From Portibacter lacus (GTDB lineage: Bacteria; Bacteroidota; Bacteroidia; Chitinophagales; Saprospiraceae), in NCBI RefSeq assembly GCF_021533215.1, contig NZ_JAJNKA010000012.1, positions 1-64,000 on the forward strand: DNA of 64,000 bases. Direction: 5' to 3'. The notes beneath the pieces were generated by a model, which worked only from the letters and a program-made list of their open reading frames with translations, was not told the DNA's origin and made no database searches. Made by a program: the position numbers and the translations under genes. How positions within the stretch are numbered: the stretch's first letter is position 1; each line of letters begins with the position of its first letter. Below are positions 44,498-53,077 of this stretch, piece by piece.

Positions 44498-46657
44498 CTT
44501 TTTACTTAGAGCCTCTACCTTTGCCTTAAGTTCATCTAATTCAGATTCTAAGTTTTCTACTTTGCTTTTATATTCAATAATCTGTTCTTGCTGCTCTTTT
44601 ATCGCATTGACCAATATAAAATCCATTGCACCATAATCAACAGCCTTGTATTTTTCTCCGTCACGCTCCCAATCAGTTACCATGTAAGGCACTACTCGTT
44701 CTAATTCTTGTGCGATGGTTCCCACGCCTGTTTCTTGTGGCATGGATGCTCTTCCATTATAAGTGAACCACACAGGATTAATTTTCTGAACGAGGTCAAG
44801 ACCTCCCTCGAAAGGCTTGATGTTTTGCTTTAGTCTTCTGTCAGAGGCAACGATCCAAGAGGAAGAAGAAGGTTTTGCAGCGGAGTTGTATCCTAAGTGG
44901 AGGTCATAGCTTGGGCTTGATTCATTTATTCCAATTTCACCTGTTGATGTAATTGTTAGAATATTATCGTCATCATTTTTGACATAAAGTTTTTCAGTAT
45001 CTGTATTATGCAAAATTTCAAAATCACGAAAACTGTTTTTTGCATCTAAAATTATAGATTGTCTTTCCCCTACTAACTTAATAATTGCTCCAGAAGTAGA
45101 ATTTCCATTATAGTCGTTAGTGATTCGAATTCCTTGATACCCTTTTTCATCAGTTTCGATATCCAGAAAATAAGCTGGAATATTTTTGTTAATTCCAACA
45201 TACCCGTTTTTAAGTATTGATAATGCATTATGTCCATATTCTTTTCCGTAGCCATTACCTACACTTAGTAGCATATCATTACTGTCCCAATAATTTACAC
45301 CTTCGACATTTCTTCTTGCATTATTATAGCCAAGGGCTATTTCGCCGAATGATTCGGCTCTTGCATAATTTCCGATGGCGGTTGAATATTCACCAAATGC
45401 TTCAGCTTCATAACCTGACGCAAATGAATTAGTACCATAAGCATAACTTTTATAACCAAATGCGCTAGCAAATTTTTTAGTAGCGGTATTATATTGCCCC
45501 CAAGCAGTCCCATAATTTCCGAGAACTTTATTGTTATTCCCCCAAACCGTTCCAAAACTATCAGATTCTATTGTATTATTACTACCCCAGGCCACCGATC
45601 CATATCCTGCAACACTATTGTCCGTGCCAGATACAGTAGCGTTCTTTCCAGTGAATGTGATGATATTATCCTGCCCCCAGACACTACCATATTCTGCATA
45701 TACTTTATTATTCTTACCCCATCTAACGGAATGTTGAGCATTCGTTATTGAATTACTGATCGGATCAATTCCCCAAGACATACTTCCTCTATCTGCATCA
45801 TAATGGAAGTTGGACTGGTCATTCTGTGATGCAGGAATTTTAAAATGCATTCCTGGAGAAGAAATGATTGAATCAACCGATAATGTAAGTTTTTTCGATT
45901 GAAGATTTGAAAGGCCAGGTAGGTTTATAATATTTCCATTTTCTATGCTAAGTCTGTTCGTTGATGTTATAAATGATAAATCTTGATTAGATTGATTAAC
46001 CTGTTGATCAATTTCTGATCTTAGATCCACCCAAGAGGCGTTACCAAAAGCATCAGACTGTAATATTCCCCCACTCATCTCAGAACCATCTTCGATCATT
46101 AATGCTGGATCTGGGATATAGGTAACTTTAATTTCATCGAGAAAAGTCTCTGCAAATTGTACATCTTGCTCTGCTTCTAACTTAAATTTTATGGTCGATG
46201 GATTGGTGGTTGCTATGAAATTAGTGGTATAACTTTTCCAAGATGGTTGGTGGTCTATGTAGAATGTGCTGCCTGGCTTTACTAATGTGAAGCTTAAATA
46301 ACCTCCTGGATCATTATGATTAGCACTAAAAGCGATTCGAACGTCTTTGCCAATTGGAGTATTAAAAGTGAGTGAAAGTATGGCTGTTTCATTATTTAAC
46401 ATTGCGCTTGGAGCGCCTACTCCATATGAGCCAACAGGAGGATCATCGGTGATAATCTGCCATTTTTTATCCCCCTCATGATATGCTGAGTTTATAACTC
46501 CTTCATTAAATCCATCGTAGAAAGCTGTTACTAATCCTTGATCTGATTTTACATGCAACTTGGCTTTTGGGCTGGTGGTCCCTATTCCCACATTTTGAGC
46601 ATTAAGTCCGAGTAGGCTAGCTAATAAAACACAGAAGGAAATTGTAAATGCTTTCAT
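44474..46657 (-). CDS. S74 endosialidase-chaperone domain surface protein A
   Basis: 727 residues, same layout as protein B: signal peptide, 'QNVGIGTTSPKAKLHVKS', beta-sandwich region, 'W-G-x-x-N' beta-roll repeats mixed with YadA-like 'SFASGYEAEAFGEYSTAIGNYARAESFGEIALG', and a C-terminal S74 domain ('ASDRRLKQNIKPF', 'GTIAQELERV') followed by a coiled coil ('VENLESELDELKAKVEALSKK'). The Ser-Asp of the self-cleavage site is kept. The final residues LPSTHRN are encoded inside the duplicated promoter block of the next gene, so its C-terminus was formed by the duplication. Confidence 0.85.
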   Translation of the reverse strand: MKAFTISFCVLLASLLGLNAQNVGIGTTSPKAKLHVKSDQGLVTAFYDGFNEGVINSAYHEGDKKWQIITDDPPVGSYGVGAPSAMLNNETAILSLTFNTPIGKDVRIAFSANHNDPGGYLSFTLVKPGSTFYIDHQPSWKSYTTNFIATTNPSTIKFKLEAEQDVQFAETFLDEIKVTYIPDPALMIEDGSEMSGGILQSDAFGNASWVDLRSEIDQQVNQSNQDLSFITSTNRLSIENGNIINLPGLSNLQSKKLTLSVDSIISSPGMHFKIPASQNDQSNFHYDADRGSMSWGIDPISNSITNAQHSVRWGKNNKVYAEYGSVWGQDNIITFTGKNATVSGTDNSVAGYGSVAWGSNNTIESDSFGTVWGNNNKVLGNYGTAWGQYNTATKKFASAFGYKSYAYGTNSFASGYEAEAFGEYSTAIGNYARAESFGEIALGYNNARRNVEGVNYWDSNDMLLSVGNGYGKEYGHNALSILKNGYVGINKNIPAYFLDIETDEKGYQGIRITNDYNGNSTSGAIIKLVGERQSIILDAKNSFRDFEILHNTDTEKLYVKNDDDNILTITSTGEIGINESSPSYDLHLGYNSAAKPSSSSWIVASDRRLKQNIKPFEGGLDLVQKINPVWFTYNGRASMPQETGVGTIAQELERVVPYMVTDWERDGEKYKAVDYGAMDFILVNAIKEQQEQIIEYKSKVENLESELDELKAKVEALSKKLPSTHRN

Positions 46658-46754
46658 TTTAGATAGTTAATTAGTTCTATCCAAACTTAAGCCGAATTAG
46701 TCATGCTGTCAAAGTCCGTCGACTGGATGGTCAGTTTCGATGAGTGGATGGTAG
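46658..46754. repeat. 97-bp duplicated promoter block, copy 2
   Basis: Second copy of 44401-44497 upstream of S74 protein A, with eight substitutions. Beyond it the spacer continues into the 123-bp and 20-bp repeats. Confidence 0.9.
46682..46713 (-). promoter_or_regulatory. Bacteroidota sigma-factor promoter of S74 protein A
   Basis: On the minus strand TTTG (46713-46710), 20 bases, then TAAGTTTG (46689-46682), a full match to the TTTG-N20-TAnnTTTG pattern. Both boxes are kept although several bases between them differ from the sister copy. Confidence 0.75.
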
Positions 46755-47063
46755 TCGACTCCTGATGTTATCGCTTTCCGCGATGACATCAATATTGCAA
46801 GTAGAGATCAAACATCGCTAAAAAAGCGCTGTCAGATCAAAGAAAGCGGTGTCAGATCAAAGATGAGTGGATGGTAGTCGACTCCTGATGTTATCGCTTT
46901 CTGCGATGACATCAATATTGCAAGTAGAGATCTAACATCGCTAAAAAAGCGCTGTCAGATCAAAAAAAGCGCTGTCAGATCAAAGATGGCGCTGTCAGAT
47001 CAGGAGAAGCGGTGTCAGATCAGAGTTGTGCATTAGATTTGGAAAACGATGCTGTTAGATCAA
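46739..47063. repeat. Tandem 123-bp duplication with 20-bp repeats
   Basis: Blocks 46739-46861 and 46862-46984 differ at four positions. Each includes a hairpin (GATGTTATCGC against GCGATGACATC) and ends in short repeats GCGCTGTCAGATCAA. The short repeat occurs at 46826, 46846, 46949, 46969, 46989 and 47009, always 20 bp apart within a cluster, with a degenerate copy near 47050. This fills the spacer between S74 protein A and mscS; no gene is seen. Confidence 0.85.
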
Positions 47064-47098
47064 GAAAATGTTCCTGCATCATCTGAAGTAGAGGTGTC

Positions 47099-47106
47099 TA
47101 AGTTTG
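47099..47106 (+). promoter_or_regulatory. Candidate -7 element for the MscS-like gene
   Basis: TAAGTTTG fits TAnnTTTG and lies 28 bp before the ATG at 47134. No TTTG is present at the -33 position, so this is a partial match. Confidence 0.4.
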
Positions 47107-47133
47107 TGTATCTTCGCCAAAAACAAGATAGAT

Positions 47134-48789
47134 ATGTTATTAAGGATTTGCGCTTTTTTTATAATACTTAGTTTTTCTCAAAATTTATTTGCGCAGATTG
47201 ACTCTTCAGAGGTCACGACAAACCCTTACACCGTTATTTATAATCATCTCTACTACCTTCAGTCTGATAGTTACGATCCTGGCAGAGCAGCACTTTCTCT
47301 TCCCGAGAATGTAGCTGATCGTGTAGAATTAAGCATCAAGTTGAAGCAGATCCTGGATGGAAAAGGGTTATACATTGACCTAAATAGAATTCCACAGAAT
47401 GAACTTTATACCGATACAGTCAGGCAAGAACAGGTTTATTTTCTAAGCAAAACAGAACCGTTAATATACGTAGAACGGATCAATGGAGAATGGAGATATT
47501 CTCGGACGACGGTAGAAGCTATACCTGAATTACATAAAGGCGTTTACCCTTTTGGGACGCAAATAATCAGTTACTTTCATGCTCCATTTTGGCAAGTGAA
47601 ATTGCTGACTATTAAGTTGTGGAAGTGGTTAGGAATCTTTGTGCTTGGGATTCTAGCATGGATTGTTGCCGGCTTAACCAGTAAGCTTTCTCAAGGAATT
47701 TTCAGAAATTTTATTAGGAAGAGAATTGATCTAAATGAAGTCGTAGAAAAAGCGATACATCAGCTTGCTAGAATCATCTCTATTCTACTTGGAATCCGAC
47801 TGTTTTTATTTCTAGCACCGATGCTTCAGTTAGCGCCTTTAAAAAATGCTTACATCATCAAAGGGCTAAATATTCTAAGTCTATTTTTGATTATTCTTGT
47901 CATTAAGAATATTGCAAATATCGTATTTCAGTTTTTCAAAAAAGCAGCTGCAAAAACGGAAAACACACTTGATGACCAATTGTTACCTGTAGCGGAGAAG
48001 TTGGTCATGATCATATTGTGGTCATTTGGAGTTATTTACATTCTTGACTATCTGAATGTCAATGTTACAGCATTATTGGCAGGGATATCTATCGGTGGTC
48101 TTGCATTAGCATTAGCTGCTCAAGACACTGTAAAGAATTTTTTCGGATCTATTATGATCTTTCTAGATCGTCCATTTCAGATTGGTGATTGGATTCACTT
48201 TAAAGATGTAGATGGAACGGTAGAGGAAGTTGGGATAAGATCTACAAGAATTAGAACGTTTGCGAATTCACTGACATACGTTCCTAATGCTTTGTTAGCC
48301 GATAGTGTGGTGGATAATATGGGACTTCGGGTATATAGGAGATTCAAAACGGACATTGGAATCACCTATGATACAAAGCCTGAAATTATAGAAAAATTTG
48401 TAGAGGGCATCCGAGAAATTATTAAGATGCATCCAACATCTCGAAAGGATTACTTCGAAGTTCACTTGAATGGATTCGGAGCAAGCTCTATCAATATTCT
48501 GATTTATATGTTTTTCCAAGCGCCTTCATGGACTGATGAATTACGTGGTAAGCATGAAGTTCTGTATGCAATCATTAAGCTTGCGGATCAACTAGGTGTG
48601 CGATTTGCATTTCCTACTCAGACAATACACATCGAAGAGATGCCGAATGCTGGCACAAGTTCGACTCCGAAACCACAACAGGATAAAGAGGCTCAAGCTA
48701 ACCTAGATCAATTCTTACTAGAAATTAAAGATTACTTCGGAGTAGATCGAGATAGTAAGGATAAGATTAAACCAATAGGTGGGGAGTAA
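47134..48789 (+). CDS. MscS-type mechanosensitive ion channel
   Basis: 551 residues from the ATG at 47134, which begins a signal peptide (MLLRICAFFIILSFSQNLFAQ); an in-frame TTG at 47104 overlaps the -7 element and is unlikely. A periplasmic N-terminal region (about 22-160) precedes four or five membrane helices and the MscS core 'NVTALLAGISIGGLALALAAQDTVKNFFGSIMIFLDRPFQIGDWI' with its Gly/Ala-packed pore helix, then a cytoplasmic beta and alpha-beta domain ('TFANSLTYVPNALLAD'). It releases solutes when membrane tension rises. It stands alone on the plus strand. Confidence 0.92.
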   Translation: MLLRICAFFIILSFSQNLFAQIDSSEVTTNPYTVIYNHLYYLQSDSYDPGRAALSLPENVADRVELSIKLKQILDGKGLYIDLNRIPQNELYTDTVRQEQVYFLSKTEPLIYVERINGEWRYSRTTVEAIPELHKGVYPFGTQIISYFHAPFWQVKLLTIKLWKWLGIFVLGILAWIVAGLTSKLSQGIFRNFIRKRIDLNEVVEKAIHQLARIISILLGIRLFLFLAPMLQLAPLKNAYIIKGLNILSLFLIILVIKNIANIVFQFFKKAAAKTENTLDDQLLPVAEKLVMIILWSFGVIYILDYLNVNVTALLAGISIGGLALALAAQDTVKNFFGSIMIFLDRPFQIGDWIHFKDVDGTVEEVGIRSTRIRTFANSLTYVPNALLADSVVDNMGLRVYRRFKTDIGITYDTKPEIIEKFVEGIREIIKMHPTSRKDYFEVHLNGFGASSINILIYMFFQAPSWTDELRGKHEVLYAIIKLADQLGVRFAFPTQTIHIEEMPNAGTSSTPKPQQDKEAQANLDQFLLEIKDYFGVDRDSKDKIKPIGGE

Positions 48790-48960
48790 AAACAATTAGA
48801 TCACTGAGCCAGGAGGAACGACAGGATCATTGACCTGACTTGAAAAGATTCACAAAACAAGCTCGGCGATCTTTCCACTGCGTTTTTAGCATAACGATCT
48901 ATAAAAAACAACGCTTAATTTCTTCTGGCATCGCCATGCTTAAAAAGCATCGCATTATAT

Positions 48961-51018
48961 CTACACTTTCATCCTTACTTCTACCCTCGTTCCTCCTCCA
49001 TTTTCTAAGTCTATAATCTGAACCTGGGCATCTATATCATGGATTCGATTCAGTAAATCGATTCGATCAGATGTGATGTCCATACCATGAGATTTCCGAG
49101 CTCTATCTTTGTGATTCTTCAGGCGCATAGCTTCTTTTCTGCCGACGCCATTATCTGTAATGTCAATTTTAAGTTCTCCATCCTCTTGCCGAACCCATAT
49201 TTCTAAGTTTCCGCTTTCCCTTTTATTTCTTAATCCATGCTTAATCGCATTTTCCACATAAGGTTGCAATAGCATCGTTGGAATTTTAATGTTATCGAGA
49301 TTCAGTTTCTGGTCTACTTTTAATCCAAAATCAAACTTCTCCTTGAACCTGAGATTTTCCATTTCTACATAGAGTTCAAGCGCATTTAATTCCTCTCTCA
49401 GCGTAATCATCTTCTCCTTCGAGTTATTCAGGATTGTTCGCATGAGTTGCGAGAACTTTGTAAGATACTTTGAGGCGAGACGAGGCTCTTCATGAATGAT
49501 GTAATCGTTAATAGAATTAAGACTATTGAATAGGAAGTGTGGATTCATTTGAGAACGCAAAGCAGTGAGTTCTTTTTCCATAACTTGAAGTTCAAAGCCT
49601 ATCGCTTCTTCCTTTTTCTTTTGCTCCAGAAGGAGATTTTTTTGTTTTTGATTTCTATACGCGAACCATACAAGTGTAGCTAACAAGCCTAAAACCAATA
49701 AACTAAAAATTAGTTGATTCTGTCTTCGCTTACTTTTTGCTTCTGATAACTCCTTTTCAATTTGTAAATTTCTATTCTCATTTTCTTTCACAAACAGATC
49801 ATAGGCATTCTTACTCTGCTCAGTAACTTGCAGACCTTGATCTTTATTATAATTTTCAAGCAGTTCAGCTTCTTTCTTCTGATAGCCATAAGCTAATTCA
49901 TATAATCCTTTGTCTGCATTGAGCCGCGCGTAGTTCTGATAGAGTTCTTGTCTATAGGATTCTAATTTTGCATTGTCAATGATGAGTTCCGCTTTTTCTA
50001 GCCATTCTACATTCCCAGAATACAAACCATATTCAAGACAAGCAGCAACGATGTCGGTTTGCTCCTGATTTTTCTCCCCACTTTCAATAGCCATTTGGTA
50101 ATACTTGATGGCCTCATTATGCTCGTTAAGTTTAGCTAAAACATTGGCATAGACTAAGAAGTACTTGCTTAATCTAGTAGGATCGCTCCTCTTTTCATCG
50201 AGTAAGATGGCTTGTTCTATACTCTTTCTAGCAGCTAAAAACTGGTTCATTTCCAGTTGAGTGAGCGCCTGATAATAATAGCACTTGGGCTCAGACTTTT
50301 TATTTTCTACTTCTTGAGAAATCAGGATGCATTCTTCGCAGAGTGATAGGACCGTTTCATAATTACCTGATAGTAAGTATTGTTCCATGAGCATCTGCAT
50401 ATTATAGATCATCCCATGATGATTCTCTGAATTTCGATCTATTTCTAATGTTTTCTCGAAATATACAATCGAGCTATCTCGCATTCCCAGATCTGCATAC
50501 ATCGATGCGAGATTGTAGGTGTGGTCGCTGAGATCTCGAATATCACCGGTGTTCCTGGAAATGGTTAGGTTTTGCTTGATTAGATTTAATGCACCTACTT
50601 TATCACCTAATTCAGATAGAACAAAAGCTGCATTTCCTACACCAGATGCAGCTAGCATATTCTCGCCTAGATCTTTAGCTTTAGCGGTCAATGTTAAGTA
50701 TTGAATTAATGAACTATCTTTTAGTTCATTGTAATACAGTACATCAGCTGCTATGAAATGAGCAATTAATGGATACCTTTTATCTTCTGAAATATAGGTG
50801 TCCTTGTTATATTTTTCTAGATAATAGTTGGCTTCGTTTAAGCTAACATTTGCATTGAACTCAATTAATCCTGATAGTTCTTCGTATGCTTCGTTTGGAT
50901 TAGAAGCGGCTAAGTATTGTTCAACCTTATTTTCTAGCCCTACATTAACTTGAGCGACCATTGACTTGCTAAATGCAAACAAAAATATAGATAGTAAGAA
51001 CAGTGTTTTATGAAACAT
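48961..51018 (-). CDS. LytS-type histidine kinase with TPR sensor (HK1)
   Basis: 685 residues from the ATG at 51018, giving a clean signal peptide (MFHKTLFLLSIFLFAFSKSMVAQ); an ATG at 51033 adds MTEPH. The periplasmic part (about 24-430) is made of TPR repeats ('SDHTYNLASMYADLGMRDSSIVYFEKTLEI'), then one membrane helix (about 436-454), a coiled coil and a His_kinase domain with His494 in 'RSQMNPHFLFNSLNSIND', followed by an ATPase domain ('QPYVENAIKHGL', 'ITDNGVGR'). It phosphorylates a LytTR regulator. No regulator is adjacent; RR1 at 40303 is the probable partner. Confidence 0.92.
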   Translation of the reverse strand: MFHKTLFLLSIFLFAFSKSMVAQVNVGLENKVEQYLAASNPNEAYEELSGLIEFNANVSLNEANYYLEKYNKDTYISEDKRYPLIAHFIAADVLYYNELKDSSLIQYLTLTAKAKDLGENMLAASGVGNAAFVLSELGDKVGALNLIKQNLTISRNTGDIRDLSDHTYNLASMYADLGMRDSSIVYFEKTLEIDRNSENHHGMIYNMQMLMEQYLLSGNYETVLSLCEECILISQEVENKKSEPKCYYYQALTQLEMNQFLAARKSIEQAILLDEKRSDPTRLSKYFLVYANVLAKLNEHNEAIKYYQMAIESGEKNQEQTDIVAACLEYGLYSGNVEWLEKAELIIDNAKLESYRQELYQNYARLNADKGLYELAYGYQKKEAELLENYNKDQGLQVTEQSKNAYDLFVKENENRNLQIEKELSEAKSKRRQNQLIFSLLVLGLLATLVWFAYRNQKQKNLLLEQKKKEEAIGFELQVMEKELTALRSQMNPHFLFNSLNSINDYIIHEEPRLASKYLTKFSQLMRTILNNSKEKMITLREELNALELYVEMENLRFKEKFDFGLKVDQKLNLDNIKIPTMLLQPYVENAIKHGLRNKRESGNLEIWVRQEDGELKIDITDNGVGRKEAMRLKNHKDRARKSHGMDITSDRIDLLNRIHDIDAQVQIIDLENGGGTRVEVRMKV

Positions 51019-51040
51019 GTGGGGCTCAGTCATAATTATT

Positions 51041-51048
51041 CAAAAATA
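51041..51048 (-). promoter_or_regulatory. Candidate -7 element for HK1
   Basis: On the minus strand TATTTTTG fits TAnnTTTG. Transcription would start close to 51034, which favours the ATG at 51018 over the one at 51033. No -33 TTTG at the right spacing. Confidence 0.35.
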
Positions 51049-51075
51049 AGAATAATTGTGAGTTCTTCCGCTTTA

Positions 51076-52215
51076 CTATTTTAAGATTTCAACCTCTGTA
51101 ATGCTGCACAGATCACAGTAAAATACTTGTAAGAAGTAAATGTAAGTATCATTATCAATGATATTAGCACCCGTTTGTGCTAGAGTCGTTTGAGTAAATA
51201 GTTGATGAACATCTAAAGGAGTATCAGATGCATCTATTCGATAAATAGGAAGAATAGAATTTTCATTTCCTGTAATTTTATTCATTCTGTACACTCCGAC
51301 AAATGCAGTATTATGGACACCTGAGCTTCCAGTCTCATTATTATCTTTTATCAATGCTTTAATTCCGGTAAGTATTGTTCCGTTTTCGAAATGAACTCCG
51401 TGTCTAAGTCTTGTATAATTACTAAAGACATCCTTTTCTGCAAATTCATAACGATTGAAAATCAGTTGATCTGAAGAAGTCTTAATCAGTTTGCCATTAT
51501 TGTCTACGGAAAGATTAGAAGTACCTGTTCCTCCATATTCTGGAAGCCGAAGTTCTCCATTTTTAATTTCTAGCACATTGGTGTTTTCGTCATCTTCTAA
51601 GTAAAAGATATCCAACGATGGGTGGGAATAAAATCGATGAGTATATTGATTCTGCTGCGTATAAAATGTAAGCGAGGGCAAAGGAGAGTTAATGGTCATG
51701 GAGTATGCAGAGTGAGATCCTTCTACTGAAAGGTTACTTTTAATTAAAGCACTCCTATCGACGGTTAAATCCTTAGTCACATTAAGGTAGTCGTTAATCC
51801 TAACCATACCGGCTCTAAAGTCGCCAAAAATCAAAGGGCTAGAAGAAGCTGTATTTGAAATATATAGTTTGTCGTCCCCTATTTCATTAATACCGGCACT
51901 GTACCCTATAAATACATTATTGTTCCCTAGTGCGTTTTCTCCAGCGTATGCGCCTAGAAAAGTGTTTCTAGATCCAGAAGCGACCTTTTTTCCGGCCTCT
52001 ACGCCTAAGAAGGTATTATCTAATCCTGATAATAATTCACTTCCGACATATCTTCCGATTAAGGTGTTGGTTGACTCAATCTGAATGCTTTTTCCGTCAT
52101 AAATCAAATCTGCTTTTCCTGTAATTTTCATTCTTACTTCACTAGTTTGGCTATATAATTGACCTGAAAATAGAGCAACAATAATAAATAGGAATAAGGA
52201 TTTACATTGAAACAT
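51076..52215 (-). CDS. Beta-roll head-repeat surface protein without S74 domain
   Basis: 379 residues. Signal peptide (cleavage near 'LYSQTS'), then 'NTLIGRYVGSELLSGLDNTFLGVEAGKKVASGSRNTFLGAYAG', repeats of the NTxxGxxAG head type common in phage-tail-like and S74 proteins (about 50-125). The rest is beta-rich with no recognised domain; it lacks the S74 chaperone and any T9SS domain. It sits between RR2 and HK1 on the same strand with 57-bp and 118-bp gaps, so it is part of the signalling neighbourhood. Confidence 0.75.
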   Translation of the reverse strand: MFQCKSLFLFIIVALFSGQLYSQTSEVRMKITGKADLIYDGKSIQIESTNTLIGRYVGSELLSGLDNTFLGVEAGKKVASGSRNTFLGAYAGENALGNNNVFIGYSAGINEIGDDKLYISNTASSSPLIFGDFRAGMVRINDYLNVTKDLTVDRSALIKSNLSVEGSHSAYSMTINSPLPSLTFYTQQNQYTHRFYSHPSLDIFYLEDDENTNVLEIKNGELRLPEYGGTGTSNLSVDNNGKLIKTSSDQLIFNRYEFAEKDVFSNYTRLRHGVHFENGTILTGIKALIKDNNETGSSGVHNTAFVGVYRMNKITGNENSILPIYRIDASDTPLDVHQLFTQTTLAQTGANIIDNDTYIYFLQVFYCDLCSITEVEILK

Positions 52216-52333
52216 ATAGCTGTGGGTATTATTTAGAGAACAAATCTGCTAGAAATGAAGGGAGTAGTCCAGTCCAAATTGGTAACTCTGGGAAGTGATT
52301 TGGTACTTGGTTATAATTTGCGAGTAAATTGCG

Positions 52334-53077
52334 CTACATGAAATCAAGGAAGTCATCCTTTCTACTCCTACTCACTGGAATACTTATCCCATCATCCATG
52401 ATAACCTGCCCGCCGTTTCCGCGAATATATTTCTGGATGAAGTCAGAATTAACTAAGTGGGAGTGATGTACACGGATAAATTTGTCACTATTAATCATTT
52501 CGGAAACCTGCTTCAGTGTTTTAGAAAGGTATAGTTTAGGTTTGTTTTTTAAATAGATGTGACAGTAAGCACCATCCGATTCACATCTAATAATATCTGA
52601 TAAATGGGCAAAGAATAATCCGTCAGATACAGGGAAAGCGACTTTATTTTTCGACTGTCCCGCATTCCAATTTGCTAAAAGCGATGTTATTTTTTCGTTT
52701 TGTTGATTTTTGGGAATAGCAACAACCTTAGAAACTGCATTCTGAAGCGCTTCACCATCGATAGGCTTAAGTATGTAATCAATTGCGTTAACCTTGAATG
52801 CTTGTAAGGCAAATGCGTCGTATGCTGTCGTAAAGATAATAGCAAAGTCCTTTTTCGAAAGTCTAGAGATTAAATCAAAGCCAGTTCCATCAGGCATTTC
52901 TATGTCTAGGAAGGCAATATCAGGTTGGATAGAATCAAAGAGTAAAAGTCCACTATCTACATTAGATGCAGTTCCGATTACTTCCACATGAGGGCATGAC
53001 CATTCTAGCTGTTTCTGAAGGGACTCCACACAATGTTCTTCATCATCAATGATGACTGCCGTAAGCTTCTGCTTCAT
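52334..53077 (-). CDS. LytTR response regulator (RR2)
   Basis: 247 residues. Receiver domain with 'IIDDEEHCVE', phosphoacceptor Asp58 in 'FLDIEMP', 'FTTAYDAFALQAF' and 'YILKPID'; LytTR domain (about 150-246) with 'RCESDGAYCHIYLK' and 'FIRVHHSHLVNSDFIQKYIRGNGGQ'. The last motif is almost the same as in RR1, so they are recent paralogs. It overlaps the HK2 gene by 32 bp, so the two are made together as a pair. Confidence 0.93.
   Translation of the reverse strand: MKQKLTAVIIDDEEHCVESLQKQLEWSCPHVEVIGTASNVDSGLLLFDSIQPDIAFLDIEMPDGTGFDLISRLSKKDFAIIFTTAYDAFALQAFKVNAIDYILKPIDGEALQNAVSKVVAIPKNQQNEKITSLLANWNAGQSKNKVAFPVSDGLFFAHLSDIIRCESDGAYCHIYLKNKPKLYLSKTLKQVSEMINSDKFIRVHHSHLVNSDFIQKYIRGNGGQVIMDDGISIPVSRSRKDDFLDFM

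Noticed and set aside
46826-47023. Regular short repeats as a possible CRISPR array
   Set aside because: Repeats are 15 bp at 20-bp steps, with nearly constant 5-bp gaps that are not spacer-like; no cas genes nearby.
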